A stretch of DNA of 64,000 nt from a bacterium. Its GTDB lineage: Bacteria > Armatimonadota > Fimbriimonadia > Fimbriimonadales > Fimbriimonadaceae. The stretch spans positions 682,001-746,000 of the forward strand of contig JAIXUN010000003.1 of assembly GCA_027483535.1 (NCBI GenBank), read 5' to 3'. This document shows positions 30,531-38,243 of this stretch, piece by piece (the first letter of the stretch is position 1; each line of letters starts with the position of its first letter). The position numbers were made by a program, and so were the translations under genes. The notes below the pieces were generated by a model. It searched no databases. It was not told the origin of the DNA and saw only the letters and a list, made by a program, of their open reading frames with translations.

Positions 30531-32279
30531 ATGAGGGGAGCATTGAATTTTTGGAGAGCCGGCGTCACCGCCGCATTTATTGGAGCGTTGGCTGGGCAAT
30601 CACTGGCAACCGCTCAGGACGATGACAAAGTCCGTATTGCGGTTCCGACGTTCATCATTTCCGGGCAAGTTTCCGGCGCCCAGTCCGCGTCTGCAGACGA
30701 AGCCCGTATCCGCGACGCGATAACGAGCAAGTTCATCGAGCAGTTCGAGAACGCCATGGCAAACGTTACGATCGTTGAGCGGGGACAGTTGAAGTCCGTC
30801 TTGGACGAGCAGAAGTTGCAAGACGTCGGTCTTACCGATTCAGAACTCTCGACGGCAGGCAAAAAGGTGAGCGCTCGCTTCATTCTCGTTGGTCAGATCA
30901 GCGCGATGGACGTGGTGCCTCCCTCGGGCGTGCTCGACATTAACCCCAAAATCAAAGTTGCCATCGATGCGCGTATTCTCGATGTCAACACCGGTTTGGT
31001 CGTCACCAGTCGCAGTGCCGAATCGATGCGCGACCTCAGGCCGCAAGTGCTTACCGCTTATCAGCAAGGGAACTACCAGGCAGCGATGGCGGGCGTTCTC
31101 CAAGGCGGAATCGACGCCTCGACCGACATTGCGAAGAGATTCGCAAAGGCTTTCGCCTGGCTGGCCTCTTCAGAAGCACCGGCGAAGTGGGTGAATCCCA
31201 AAGAAACCACCGATCTCTGCATTTTCCGAGGCTCGCTTCAGGATGTGAACATCGGAGACGAATGGAAGATCGAAGCCGTCACCGGTAAAACAGGCACGTT
31301 CGTCTCCAAAGTTGAGCTCGGGATGGTCACAGTCACCGATGTTCAAGCCGACTCTGCTCGTGCCACTTTCCAAGGCGGGGCGAAGCCCGACGCGAAAAAG
31401 TATTCGAAGGGTCTGGTAGCAACGCTCGTCAAGCGCTCCGAAAATCCTTCTCGAAAGCCTGTGGTTCTTGCTATTCCCGTGGTTACTCTTCCGGGTCAGG
31501 TGAGTGGCGCGGCGAGCAACAGCTATGTAGCAGCGCAACTCCGAGAAACGGTCACCAACCGATTGATCACGAGCTTTGCCACGACCCTTGATAACGTTGA
31601 CGTTGTTGAGCGAGGCCAGCTTAAGGCGATTCTCTCAGAGATGAAGCTCCAAGAAATTGGAATGACCGAAGAGAGTGCGGCGGCGCTTGGTGCAAAAGTG
31701 GGTGCTGAGTTCATGGTGCTCGGCGCAGTGACGTTCGCCGAAGTCGCTCCGACCAAAGATCTTGGAAAATTCTCGGCCTATTCGCTGTACCTAACTGTCG
31801 ATGTGAAACTGGTCAGTGTGGCGAACGGAACGGTGCTCGACACAGTCTCCATCACCAAATCCCGAGAAGTGGGGGCGCAACCGCCCGTCTCGTTGAGCTC
31901 GCACATCGCCAGCGCAGCGAGAGATGCGGGCGTGGAAGCGGCTCGCAAACTTCGATGGGTCAGTGCTCTCGACCACACCGCTCAGGCCCTGAACGACAAA
32001 ACCAGCACTGATCTGGTCGTTGCGTTCGGTTCCAAGCAAGGCGCTGTCAAGGGCATGAAGTTCGATGTGTACGGCATCAGCGACCGATTCGACATCGACG
32101 ACAAGGACTTAGCGAAAGATCTGCAAGAGTTTGAGGCTCGGACCTACCTTGGAACGGTGACCATTCAAGAAGTGCAACCTACCGCCAGCCGAGCAACGTT
32201 CGATGCCGCCCCGGCTGCCGACCTGAAGAAGTTCGGCAAGTGGAAGTTCCGAGTGATTCGTAAACTGGAGAGCAACTAA
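30531..32279 (+). CDS. Exported protein with two tandem CsgG-type domains
   Basis: 582 residues. Signal peptide about 1-28 (ATA-Q cleavage), without a lipobox Cys, unlike the outer-membrane lipoprotein CsgG. Two CsgG-like halves follow: about 36-260 (VRIAVPTFIISGQVSGA, FENAMANVTIVERGQLKSVLDE, SARFILVGQI) and about 308-540 (VVLAIPVVTLPGQVSGA, FATTLDNVDVVERGQLKAILSE, GAEFMVLGAV). The halves align closely, indicating an internal duplication. Each half also ends in a similar TVxxVQxxxxRATFxxAxxAxxKK(Y/F) segment. GAGAGGA precedes the ATG. The stop overlaps the caspase start (TAATG), so they form one operon. Confidence 0.85.
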   Translation: MRGALNFWRAGVTAAFIGALAGQSLATAQDDDKVRIAVPTFIISGQVSGAQSASADEARIRDAITSKFIEQFENAMANVTIVERGQLKSVLDEQKLQDVGLTDSELSTAGKKVSARFILVGQISAMDVVPPSGVLDINPKIKVAIDARILDVNTGLVVTSRSAESMRDLRPQVLTAYQQGNYQAAMAGVLQGGIDASTDIAKRFAKAFAWLASSEAPAKWVNPKETTDLCIFRGSLQDVNIGDEWKIEAVTGKTGTFVSKVELGMVTVTDVQADSARATFQGGAKPDAKKYSKGLVATLVKRSENPSRKPVVLAIPVVTLPGQVSGAASNSYVAAQLRETVTNRLITSFATTLDNVDVVERGQLKAILSEMKLQEIGMTEESAAALGAKVGAEFMVLGAVTFAEVAPTKDLGKFSAYSLYLTVDVKLVSVANGTVLDTVSITKSREVGAQPPVSLSSHIASAARDAGVEAARKLRWVSALDHTAQALNDKTSTDLVVAFGSKQGAVKGMKFDVYGISDRFDIDDKDLAKDLQEFEARTYLGTVTIQEVQPTASRATFDAAPAADLKKFGKWKFRVIRKLESN

Positions 32280-33679
32280 TGATTCTGTCGAGCGTTTTAG
32301 CCACCCTGGCGATGAGTCCTTTCGCGGCCGCGTCGCCAAGCTTTCCGCAAGGATCGCAAACCATCGAGAAGCTCGCGGAAGTCGTACGGCTCAGCAAGCG
32401 TTATGGCGTGGTCTGCGGCGTCATTCTCCCGCAACCCATCAACGACCCGCTCAAGTACACGCTGAGCGACGCTCAGGTGATGAAAGATGTGATCGGTGCC
32501 GAGGCCGGAGAGGTCTCGCTGCTCACCTCGGCATCGCCCGACGACAAGAAACCCACGAAGGCGAAGATTCTCGCCGAGGTCGATCGCCTTGCGGCGATGG
32601 CATCGCCTAGAGACACCTTCTGGTTCTACTTCTCCGGCCACGGAACGCAGTGGAACGACGACGGGAAGTCTTACGTGCTTCCTTACGATTTCAAGCCGGG
32701 TGTAAAGGAGTCGCTGATCTCGATCAGCGATATCCGGGCTCGTCTCAAGCAGAACTGCAAAGCCCGAGCCGTCGTGGTCGTTCTCGACTCTTGCCACTCG
32801 GGTAGCGATAAGTCTGTCCCGACGAGCGGCGGACTGGAGAATGCCTTCGGAGCGTTGAAGGGCGTGAATACCGTCGCATCTTCAAGGGTGGATCAAGTTT
32901 CCACCGAGCTTCCCCTGCTCAAACACGGCACGTTCACCTTCTTCTTTGTTCGAGGCATGGCGGGTGAGGCGAAGGGTCCCGGCAATGTCGTCACGCTGGC
33001 CTCGCTGAAGGATTACGTGATCAAGAACACCAAGGAAATGACCAAGGGGCACCCGAAAATGCCCGACGGTCAGGAGCCCGTGTTCATGATCGACGGCGAC
33101 GGCGGCAACGTTGGAGTCTCGCTTCCCAACGAAGCGGTTCTGAACCAACTGCCCCAACCCCCCGCTCCAGGAGCGGCAAGCTCCATGCAAGCACTCGCCC
33201 CAGGAGTGATTGTTTTGGTCCGGCCCGAAAACTCCAAATACAAGGCGAACGCGGCCGGAGTGGAGAAGGTCATCAACGGCATTCTCGTGAAGAAGAACTA
33301 TCCGGTGATCTCCTCGGAGCAATCGGGAACGTTCCTGAGCGTCCTCGCTTCCGGCTCACCCGCTCAAGCAGGAGCCCAAGCCGGAGAACTGAACTCTCGG
33401 TTTCTTGTTCGGGCAACCCTCAAGCTAGAGGAGTCTCAATACGACGTGGACGGTGCCGACTTCTTCCGATGTGAAGCAACCATCGAAGCCGAAGTGCTGA
33501 CCAAGGATGGAAAGGTGTTGGCTTCCTTCAGCACGGACGGTGCCGATGGTCGACCGATTGCGGGAACGGGCACGATCAAGTCCGCCGCAATCCAGCGCGC
33601 GATCGGATCGGTGAATAAGAAGTTCGAGCAACTCCTCGTTCCCGAACTAGATCGAGCTGTCAAGCCGTTCCTGAACTAA
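32279..33679 (+). CDS. Secreted caspase-family (peptidase C14) protein
   Basis: 466 residues with an N-terminal signal peptide (about 1-18, ending FAAA-SP). The caspase fold carries the catalytic dyad: His121 in YFSGHGTQW and Cys172 in VVLDSCHSGSD, with YVLPYDF after the His as in metacaspases and their relatives. Residues about 300-466 form a separate domain (VLVRPENSKYKANAAGVEKVINGILVKK...) resembling the outer-membrane FlgT/CsgG-associated alpha-beta modules; this part is inference. The start overlaps the stop of the tandem CsgG protein (TAATG), so synthesis is coupled. Export implies cleavage of extracytoplasmic targets or of its partner. Confidence 0.88.
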   Translation: MILSSVLATLAMSPFAAASPSFPQGSQTIEKLAEVVRLSKRYGVVCGVILPQPINDPLKYTLSDAQVMKDVIGAEAGEVSLLTSASPDDKKPTKAKILAEVDRLAAMASPRDTFWFYFSGHGTQWNDDGKSYVLPYDFKPGVKESLISISDIRARLKQNCKARAVVVVLDSCHSGSDKSVPTSGGLENAFGALKGVNTVASSRVDQVSTELPLLKHGTFTFFFVRGMAGEAKGPGNVVTLASLKDYVIKNTKEMTKGHPKMPDGQEPVFMIDGDGGNVGVSLPNEAVLNQLPQPPAPGAASSMQALAPGVIVLVRPENSKYKANAAGVEKVINGILVKKNYPVISSEQSGTFLSVLASGSPAQAGAQAGELNSRFLVRATLKLEESQYDVDGADFFRCEATIEAEVLTKDGKVLASFSTDGADGRPIAGTGTIKSAAIQRAIGSVNKKFEQLLVPELDRAVKPFLN

Positions 33680-33691
33680 GGCCTCAACTCC

Positions 33692-33735
33692 AAAAAAGCC
33701 CCTTCGCAGAGTCTGCGAGGGGGCTTTCTTTGTTT
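33692..33735. terminator. Bidirectional terminator between caspase gene and speE
   Basis: Long stem AAAGCCCCTTCGCAGA / TCTGCGAGGGGGCTTT (one U-G pair), with an A run on the left and a T-rich tract on the right, so it can serve both convergent genes. Confidence 0.85.
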
Positions 33736-33750
33736 GTCACCAACCGTTAA

Positions 33751-34578
33751 CTAGCTGAACCGAAGCTCTTGCTGAGCCAACGCGTAGGTGAGGTCGTTTA
33801 GGTAAGAGAATGAGAGATCAGAGGCGGGCAGTGCGGGCTTGAGTCCGCCATCCACGCTGCCGTAAACAAACCCGCTGTACCCTCCGAAAGAAGGGACCAG
33901 TGCGAAGTAGAACCCGGTGACGGGGAAGACTTTGCCCAGCAAATCCATCACGCTCTCCGCGCTGTACGGGCAGTAGACGTGGTTGTCGGCCTGGGTGACT
34001 ACCAACCCGCCCGGGTTCAGGAGATTCTTGAGGTCACCGTAGAACTCCTCCGTCCAGAGCATCTCGCTGATCTCACCTTCTTCGTCCTCGTAGGTGTCGG
34101 TCGAATCCACGACGATAAGGTCGTACTTCTCGGTCGCATTCTTCACGAACGGGAAAGCATCTTGGATCAGCAAGTTCACTCGCGGATCCTGAAACGCGCC
34201 GTTGTTGAGGGATGGCATGTGCTCCGAACAAGCTTCGACCACACCCTTATCGATCTCGACCATATCCACCTGCTTCAGAGACTTGTGTCGGCAGAGTTCT
34301 CGAATAACGCCGCCATCTCCACCGCCAACGACTAGGGCTCGCTCCAGTTGGGGAACATTAAAAGCCGGAATTTGAACGAGCGCTTCGTGATACGCCTTCT
34401 CGTCAAACTCGGTGAGCTGAATGTGTCCATCCAGCAGAAGCGCCTTGCCATATACATCGGTGTCGACGATATCGATGCGCTGAAAATCGGTTTGTCGGGT
34501 GTGCACACGCTCCGTAACGGAGAAGGTCATTTGAAGCTTATCGCTCCGAATCGGGATCGTGTAGTTATCGCCTGCCAC
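33751..34578 (-). CDS. speE: Polyamine aminopropyltransferase (spermidine synthase)
   Basis: Transfers an aminopropyl group from decarboxylated S-adenosylmethionine to putrescine or a similar amine. The 275-residue protein has the N-terminal beta domain (YGKALLLDGHIQLTEFDEKAYHEAL), the nucleotide-binding VVGGGDGGVIRE near residue 90, VEIDKGVVEA, and the catalytic/gating LIVVDSTDT. The acceptor amine cannot be read from sequence. The GTG start has CACAAT 6 bases upstream and no Shine-Dalgarno. Confidence 0.93.
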   Translation of the reverse strand: MAGDNYTIPIRSDKLQMTFSVTERVHTRQTDFQRIDIVDTDVYGKALLLDGHIQLTEFDEKAYHEALVQIPAFNVPQLERALVVGGGDGGVIRELCRHKSLKQVDMVEIDKGVVEACSEHMPSLNNGAFQDPRVNLLIQDAFPFVKNATEKYDLIVVDSTDTYEDEEGEISEMLWTEEFYGDLKNLLNPGGLVVTQADNHVYCPYSAESVMDLLGKVFPVTGFYFALVPSFGGYSGFVYGSVDGGLKPALPASDLSFSYLNDLTYALAQQELRFS

Positions 34579-34584
34579 GAAGCT

Positions 34585-34590
34585 ATTGTG
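34585..34590 (-). promoter_or_regulatory. Putative -10 hexamer of speE
   Basis: CACAAT on the minus strand, exactly 6 bases before the GTG start at 34578. Confidence 0.45.
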
Positions 34591-34735
34591 GCACCCCTCC
34601 CATTTTCTTAGTTTTTGAGAACCCGTCCCGAAGCTGGGTCAAAAGGACCTTTAACACAGATTTATTCATTTTCTTCTTCCGCTGAATTAAAACCTGTGTT
34701 AGGCTTTATTCGACGTGTTGGGACAGGTAAGACCC

Positions 34736-34822
34736 GTGAGCGAGATTGAAGCGACTGAGTCGCTCCGATCTGTTGTGCTTCTTGGGCTTATTCTTCTTGG
34801 CGGTATTACCGACTTAACGTAA
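34736..34822 (+). CDS. Leader peptide of the branched-chain amino-acid operon (ilvL-like)
   Basis: A 28-codon frame starting GTG and ending TAA, too short for ordinary gene calling. Its middle reads SVVLLGLILLGGI, so 11 of 13 consecutive codons from 34772 are regulated residues or Gly (Val, Val, Leu, Leu, Leu, Ile, Leu, Leu, Ile). This is the composition of an attenuation leader for an ilv operon. It ends 2 bases before the antiterminator strand and about 30 before the terminator, and ilvB starts 158 bases downstream. An AGG about 10 bases upstream is a weak ribosome-binding site. Confidence 0.85.
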   Translation: MSEIEATESLRSVVLLGLILLGGITDLT

Positions 34823-34824
34823 CG

Positions 34825-34887
34825 CCCCAGGAAGAGACACGACATCTGACAAGCCTTCCTGGGGTGAACCCCGGGAAGGCTTTTTTT
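34825..34887 (+). promoter_or_regulatory. Attenuator: antiterminator strand plus intrinsic terminator upstream of ilvB
   Basis: Terminator: AAGCCTTCC-T-GGGG (34851-34864), loop TGAA, CCCC-G-GGAAGGCTT (34869-34882), a 14-pair stem with one U-G pair, then a T run to 34887. Antiterminator: CCCCAGGAAG (34825-34834) is perfectly complementary to CTTCCTGGGG (34855-34864), the left arm of the terminator. A ribosome that reaches the leader stop codon (34820-34822) would cover 34825-34834 and let the terminator form. One stalled at Val/Leu/Ile codons would leave it free. Confidence 0.85.
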
Positions 34888-34980
34888 CTCACTGAAGAGA
34901 AGTTGGATTCGAACCTATCAATAACACATCACGCTAACAGAGTCGTTGGCAAAGGTCCGCTGTAGGACGCAGGAGTTTGC

Positions 34981-36675
34981 ATGGAACGATCTGGAGCGCG
35001 AGTAGTGATGGAGGCCCTTGAACGACAAGGCGTCGACGTCTTTTTTGGTTACCCTGGCGGTGTTGTTTTGCCGCTTTACGATGAAATGTTGAATTGGCCG
35101 CAAATCAAGCACATCTTGGTTCGGCACGAACAAGCGGCGGCGCACATGGCCGACGGCTACGCCCGAGCGACGGGCAGAGTGGGTGTGTGTCTTGCCACCA
35201 GCGGACCCGGTGCCACCAACCTTGTCACCGGAATCGCGAACGCGATCATGGACTCGATTCCGATGGTTGCCATCACGGGCAATGTCAATAGCTGGGCAAT
35301 CGGTAAGGATGCGTTTCAAGAGACCGACATCCAGGGAATCACCATTCCCATCACCAAGCACAACTACCTCGTGACCAATGTCGACGACCTTCCTTACGTT
35401 CTGGAAGAGGCGTTCTATCTGGCGAACACGGGTCGAAAGGGTCCAGTTTTGGTGGACATTCCGAAAGATGTGTTCATCAAGAAGACATCCGTAGCCTTCC
35501 CCGACAAGATCGAGCGGCGCGGTTACCGTCTACCGCCAACCCCCGATGCAGGTCAGATTGCCACCGCCGCCAAAATGATCGCCGAGGCCCAAAAGCCCGT
35601 CATCATCGCGGGTGCGGGTGTCATGCACTCTCATTCATGGGATGAGCTTCGAACCCTCGCCGAGACGTGCGACATTCCGGTCATCAACTCGCTTCTCGGA
35701 CTCGGCTGCTTCCCACGCGACCACGAATTGTCGCTCGGAATGATGGGCATGCACGGAGAAGCAACGGGCACCCTCGCAGTGCAAGAAGCCGACCTCGTCA
35801 TGGGCATCGGCATCCGGTTTGACGATCGTCTAACGGGTGACACCTCTAAGTTCGCTCCCAACGCTAAGATCCTTCACTTCGATCTCGATATCAGCGAGGT
35901 TGGAAAGACGGTGACCCCCATCGCGTTCGTCATTGGAGACCTCAAAGATTCGTTGCAAGCGGTCCTTAAGGAGGTCGCTCCAAAGACCCACCCGGCATGG
36001 CGAGCCCAGGTGAAATCTTGGCAAGAGACTTATCCGTTGGTGGTTCCGGAGGGCAAGTTCCTTTCTCGAACCGTTCTCCGCGCGCTTAACGAGCACACCG
36101 AGGGCGAGGCCATTGTCAGCACCGACGTGGGTCAGCACCAGATGTGGACCTCGCAGTTCATTAAGTTCAAGAAGCCTCACACCTGGCTGTCGAGCGGTGG
36201 ACTTGGAACCATGGGCTTCGGATTCCCGGCCGCGATGGGCGCCAAGTTCGCTCAGCCCGACGCTGAAGTTTGGGCGGTGGTTGGCGACGGTGGATTCCAA
36301 ATGACGCTCCAGGAACTCCAGACCGCCGTCGAATTCAACTGCAACGTCAAGATCGCGCTCCTCAACAATGGCTACCTGGGCATGGTTCGCCAATGGCAAG
36401 AACTGTTCTATGACCATCGCTACAGCCACGTCGCTATGGGCTCGCCCGACTTCGGCAAACTCGCCGAGGCTTACGGAGTTAAGTTCCTGCGATGTTCGCG
36501 AACGGAAGACCTCGACGCCACTCTCGAAGAGGCACGCGCTCACAACGGACCCGTTCTTTGTGAGTTTGTGGTGGAGATGGAAGAGAACGTCTTCCCGATG
36601 GTTCCGGCAGGCGGCAGCAACAGCCAGGTCATCATGGACCCGGCGCTGAAGACTCCGGTGGAGGCAGCGAAGTGA
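34981..36675 (+). CDS. ilvB: Acetolactate synthase, large catalytic subunit
   Basis: Thiamine-diphosphate enzyme making acetolactate (valine, leucine) and acetohydroxybutyrate (isoleucine). The 564-residue protein has GYPGGVVLPLYDEM near residue 20, the catalytic Glu in RHEQAAAHMADGYARATG near residue 47, and the ThDP motif GDGGFQMTLQELQTAVEFN through NNGYLGMVRQWQ near residue 437. CAGGAG lies about 7 bases before the ATG. It is the first structural gene behind the leader and attenuator. The stop overlaps the ilvN start (GTGA). Confidence 0.97.
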   Translation: MERSGARVVMEALERQGVDVFFGYPGGVVLPLYDEMLNWPQIKHILVRHEQAAAHMADGYARATGRVGVCLATSGPGATNLVTGIANAIMDSIPMVAITGNVNSWAIGKDAFQETDIQGITIPITKHNYLVTNVDDLPYVLEEAFYLANTGRKGPVLVDIPKDVFIKKTSVAFPDKIERRGYRLPPTPDAGQIATAAKMIAEAQKPVIIAGAGVMHSHSWDELRTLAETCDIPVINSLLGLGCFPRDHELSLGMMGMHGEATGTLAVQEADLVMGIGIRFDDRLTGDTSKFAPNAKILHFDLDISEVGKTVTPIAFVIGDLKDSLQAVLKEVAPKTHPAWRAQVKSWQETYPLVVPEGKFLSRTVLRALNEHTEGEAIVSTDVGQHQMWTSQFIKFKKPHTWLSSGGLGTMGFGFPAAMGAKFAQPDAEVWAVVGDGGFQMTLQELQTAVEFNCNVKIALLNNGYLGMVRQWQELFYDHRYSHVAMGSPDFGKLAEAYGVKFLRCSRTEDLDATLEEARAHNGPVLCEFVVEMEENVFPMVPAGGSNSQVIMDPALKTPVEAAK

Positions 36676-37151
36676 GCCAGCGACACACCATCACCGCTCT
36701 CGTGCAGAACGAGTCTGGAACCATCAACCGGGTGGTCTCGCTCTTCCGGCGACGCGGATTCAGCCTCGCCTCGTTCAACGCAGGCGACTGCGAGCAAGTC
36801 GGCTTCAGTCGCATGACGTTTGTGGTCGATGGCGACCACGGCGTGATGGTTCAGGTCTTGCGACAACTCGATAAGCTCATCGACGTCGTTGACTGCGAGT
36901 CTTTGGAGCCTGAAAAGTCGGTTAGCCGTGAAATGGTGCTTGTTCGGTGCCAACCTCGACCCGAGCAAAGGGAGAGCCTTTACAACCTTGTGCTCGAGTT
37001 CTTTGGCAAGACTCCCGCTGCTTCCGAGACGGCAGTGGTCGTGGAGTTCGCGGGAGACCTCGCCGAGGTGGAGCGACTCATTGAAGCGCTTCAGCCCTAC
37101 ACCATCCAGGAGATCGTTCGCACCGGACTGGTCGCGATCAAACTCGACTAA
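36672..37151 (+). CDS. ilvN: Acetolactate synthase, small regulatory subunit
   Basis: Regulatory subunit that binds valine for feedback inhibition and activates IlvB. The 159-residue protein has the N-terminal ACT domain (HTITALVQNESGTINRVVSLFRRRGFSLASFNAG) and the C-terminal subunit domain ending IQEIVRTGLVAIKLD. The GTG start overlaps the ilvB stop by 4 bases, so production is coupled. Length is standard for the IlvH/IlvN long form. Confidence 0.96.
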   Translation: MSQRHTITALVQNESGTINRVVSLFRRRGFSLASFNAGDCEQVGFSRMTFVVDGDHGVMVQVLRQLDKLIDVVDCESLEPEKSVSREMVLVRCQPRPEQRESLYNLVLEFFGKTPAASETAVVVEFAGDLAEVERLIEALQPYTIQEIVRTGLVAIKLD

Positions 37152-37157
37152 TTTTCC

Positions 37158-37193
37158 AGACTCTCCGCACGCGATCTTGCTTGCGGAGGGTCT
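37158..37193 (+). other. Intercistronic hairpin between ilvN and ilvC
   Basis: AGACTCTCCGCA (37158-37169) pairs with TGCGGAGGGTCT (37182-37193), a 12-pair stem with one U-G pair and a 12-base loop. No T run follows, so it is more likely an RNA-stability or processing element, or a weak internal terminator. Confidence 0.4.
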
Positions 37194-37217
37194 CACTACG
37201 CTTTCAGATACGAATCA

Positions 37218-38231
37218 ATGGCTACTGTTTACTACACTCAAAACGTTAACCCAGACCTGATCAAAGGTCTCAAAGTCGGCATCATCGGTTACGGTTCGCA
37301 AGGCCACGCTCATGCGCAAAACCTCAAGGACAGCGGAGTCGATGTCCGCGTCGGGCTCCATGCCGAGTCCAAAACCCGAGCTAAGGCAGAGGCAGACGGC
37401 TTCCAAGTGCCCACCGTTGCCGAACTCACTCAGTGGGCGGATGTGCTGATGTTCTGCACCCCCGACGTTCCGATGGCGAGCATCTACGCCAAAGATGTCG
37501 CGCCTCACCTCACCGAAGGAAAGACCCTTCTCTTCGCTCACGGCTTCAACGTCCACTTCAACCGAATCACCCCTCCGGAGGGCGTGAACGTGGCTATGGT
37601 GGCACCGAAAGGTCCCGGTCACCGACTCCGCGCCGAGTTCGCGGGCGGAAACGGAATGCCCGCTCTGGTTGCCGTCTATCAAGATGCAACCGGTACGGCC
37701 AAAGAGATCGCGCTTAGCTACGCTTGGGGAATCGGATCCGCTAAGGCGGGAATCCTCGAAACCACTTTCAAGGAAGAGACCGAGACAGACCTGTTCGGCG
37801 AGCAAGCCGTTCTGTGCGGTGGTCTTTCCGAACTGATCAAGGCAGGCTTCGAGACTTTGGTCGAAGCGGGTTATCAACCTGAAGCGGCTTACTTCGAGTG
37901 CCTTCACGAGACCAAGCTCATCGTCGACCTTCTTTACGAAGGCGGTCTCAGCTACATGCGTTACTCCATCAGCGACACCGCGGAGTGGGGCGACTACGTT
38001 GCCGGTCCGAAGGTGATCAACAGCCAATCGCGAGCCGCCATGAAGGAGCTTCTTGCCGACATCCAATCGGGCAAGTTCGCCGACGAGTGGGTGAAAGAGA
38101 ACGAAGCGGGTCGACCGAAGATGAACGAGATTCGACGCCGAGAGCGATCCCACCAATTGGAATCGGTGGGTCAAGAACTACGCGGCATGATGCCGTTCAT
38201 CACGGCAAAGGTTGCCCCGGATCAAGTCTAA
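37218..38231 (+). CDS. ilvC: Ketol-acid reductoisomerase
   Basis: Isomerises and reduces acetolactate or acetohydroxybutyrate to dihydroxy acids with a nicotinamide cofactor and Mg2+. 337 residues, class I length. It has the Rossmann motif [17 protein letters not shown] near residue 20, the cofactor loop [14 protein letters not shown] (Ser and Thr retained, as expected for NADPH use), [10 protein letters not shown] near residue 135, and metal-site [12 protein letters not shown] near residue 194. It lies 66 bases after ilvN, with a stable hairpin between. Confidence 0.96.
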   Translation: MATVYYTQNVNPDLIKGLKVGIIGYGSQGHAHAQNLKDSGVDVRVGLHAESKTRAKAEADGFQVPTVAELTQWADVLMFCTPDVPMASIYAKDVAPHLTEGKTLLFAHGFNVHFNRITPPEGVNVAMVAPKGPGHRLRAEFAGGNGMPALVAVYQDATGTAKEIALSYAWGIGSAKAGILETTFKEETETDLFGEQAVLCGGLSELIKAGFETLVEAGYQPEAAYFECLHETKLIVDLLYEGGLSYMRYSISDTAEWGDYVAGPKVINSQSRAAMKELLADIQSGKFADEWVKENEAGRPKMNEIRRRERSHQLESVGQELRGMMPFITAKVAPDQV

Positions 38232-38243
38232 GGTCGACTGCGA

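Noticed and set aside
30382-30543. N-terminal extension of the DUF5009 protein to 30543
   Set aside because: It would overlap the start of the CsgG-like gene and its promoter region, and the added residues have no family similarity.
34905-34915. GGATTCGAACC, which on the minus strand looks like a tRNA T-loop
   Set aside because: Only two base pairs of T-stem can form and no acceptor, D or anticodon arms fit. It lies between the attenuator and ilvB.
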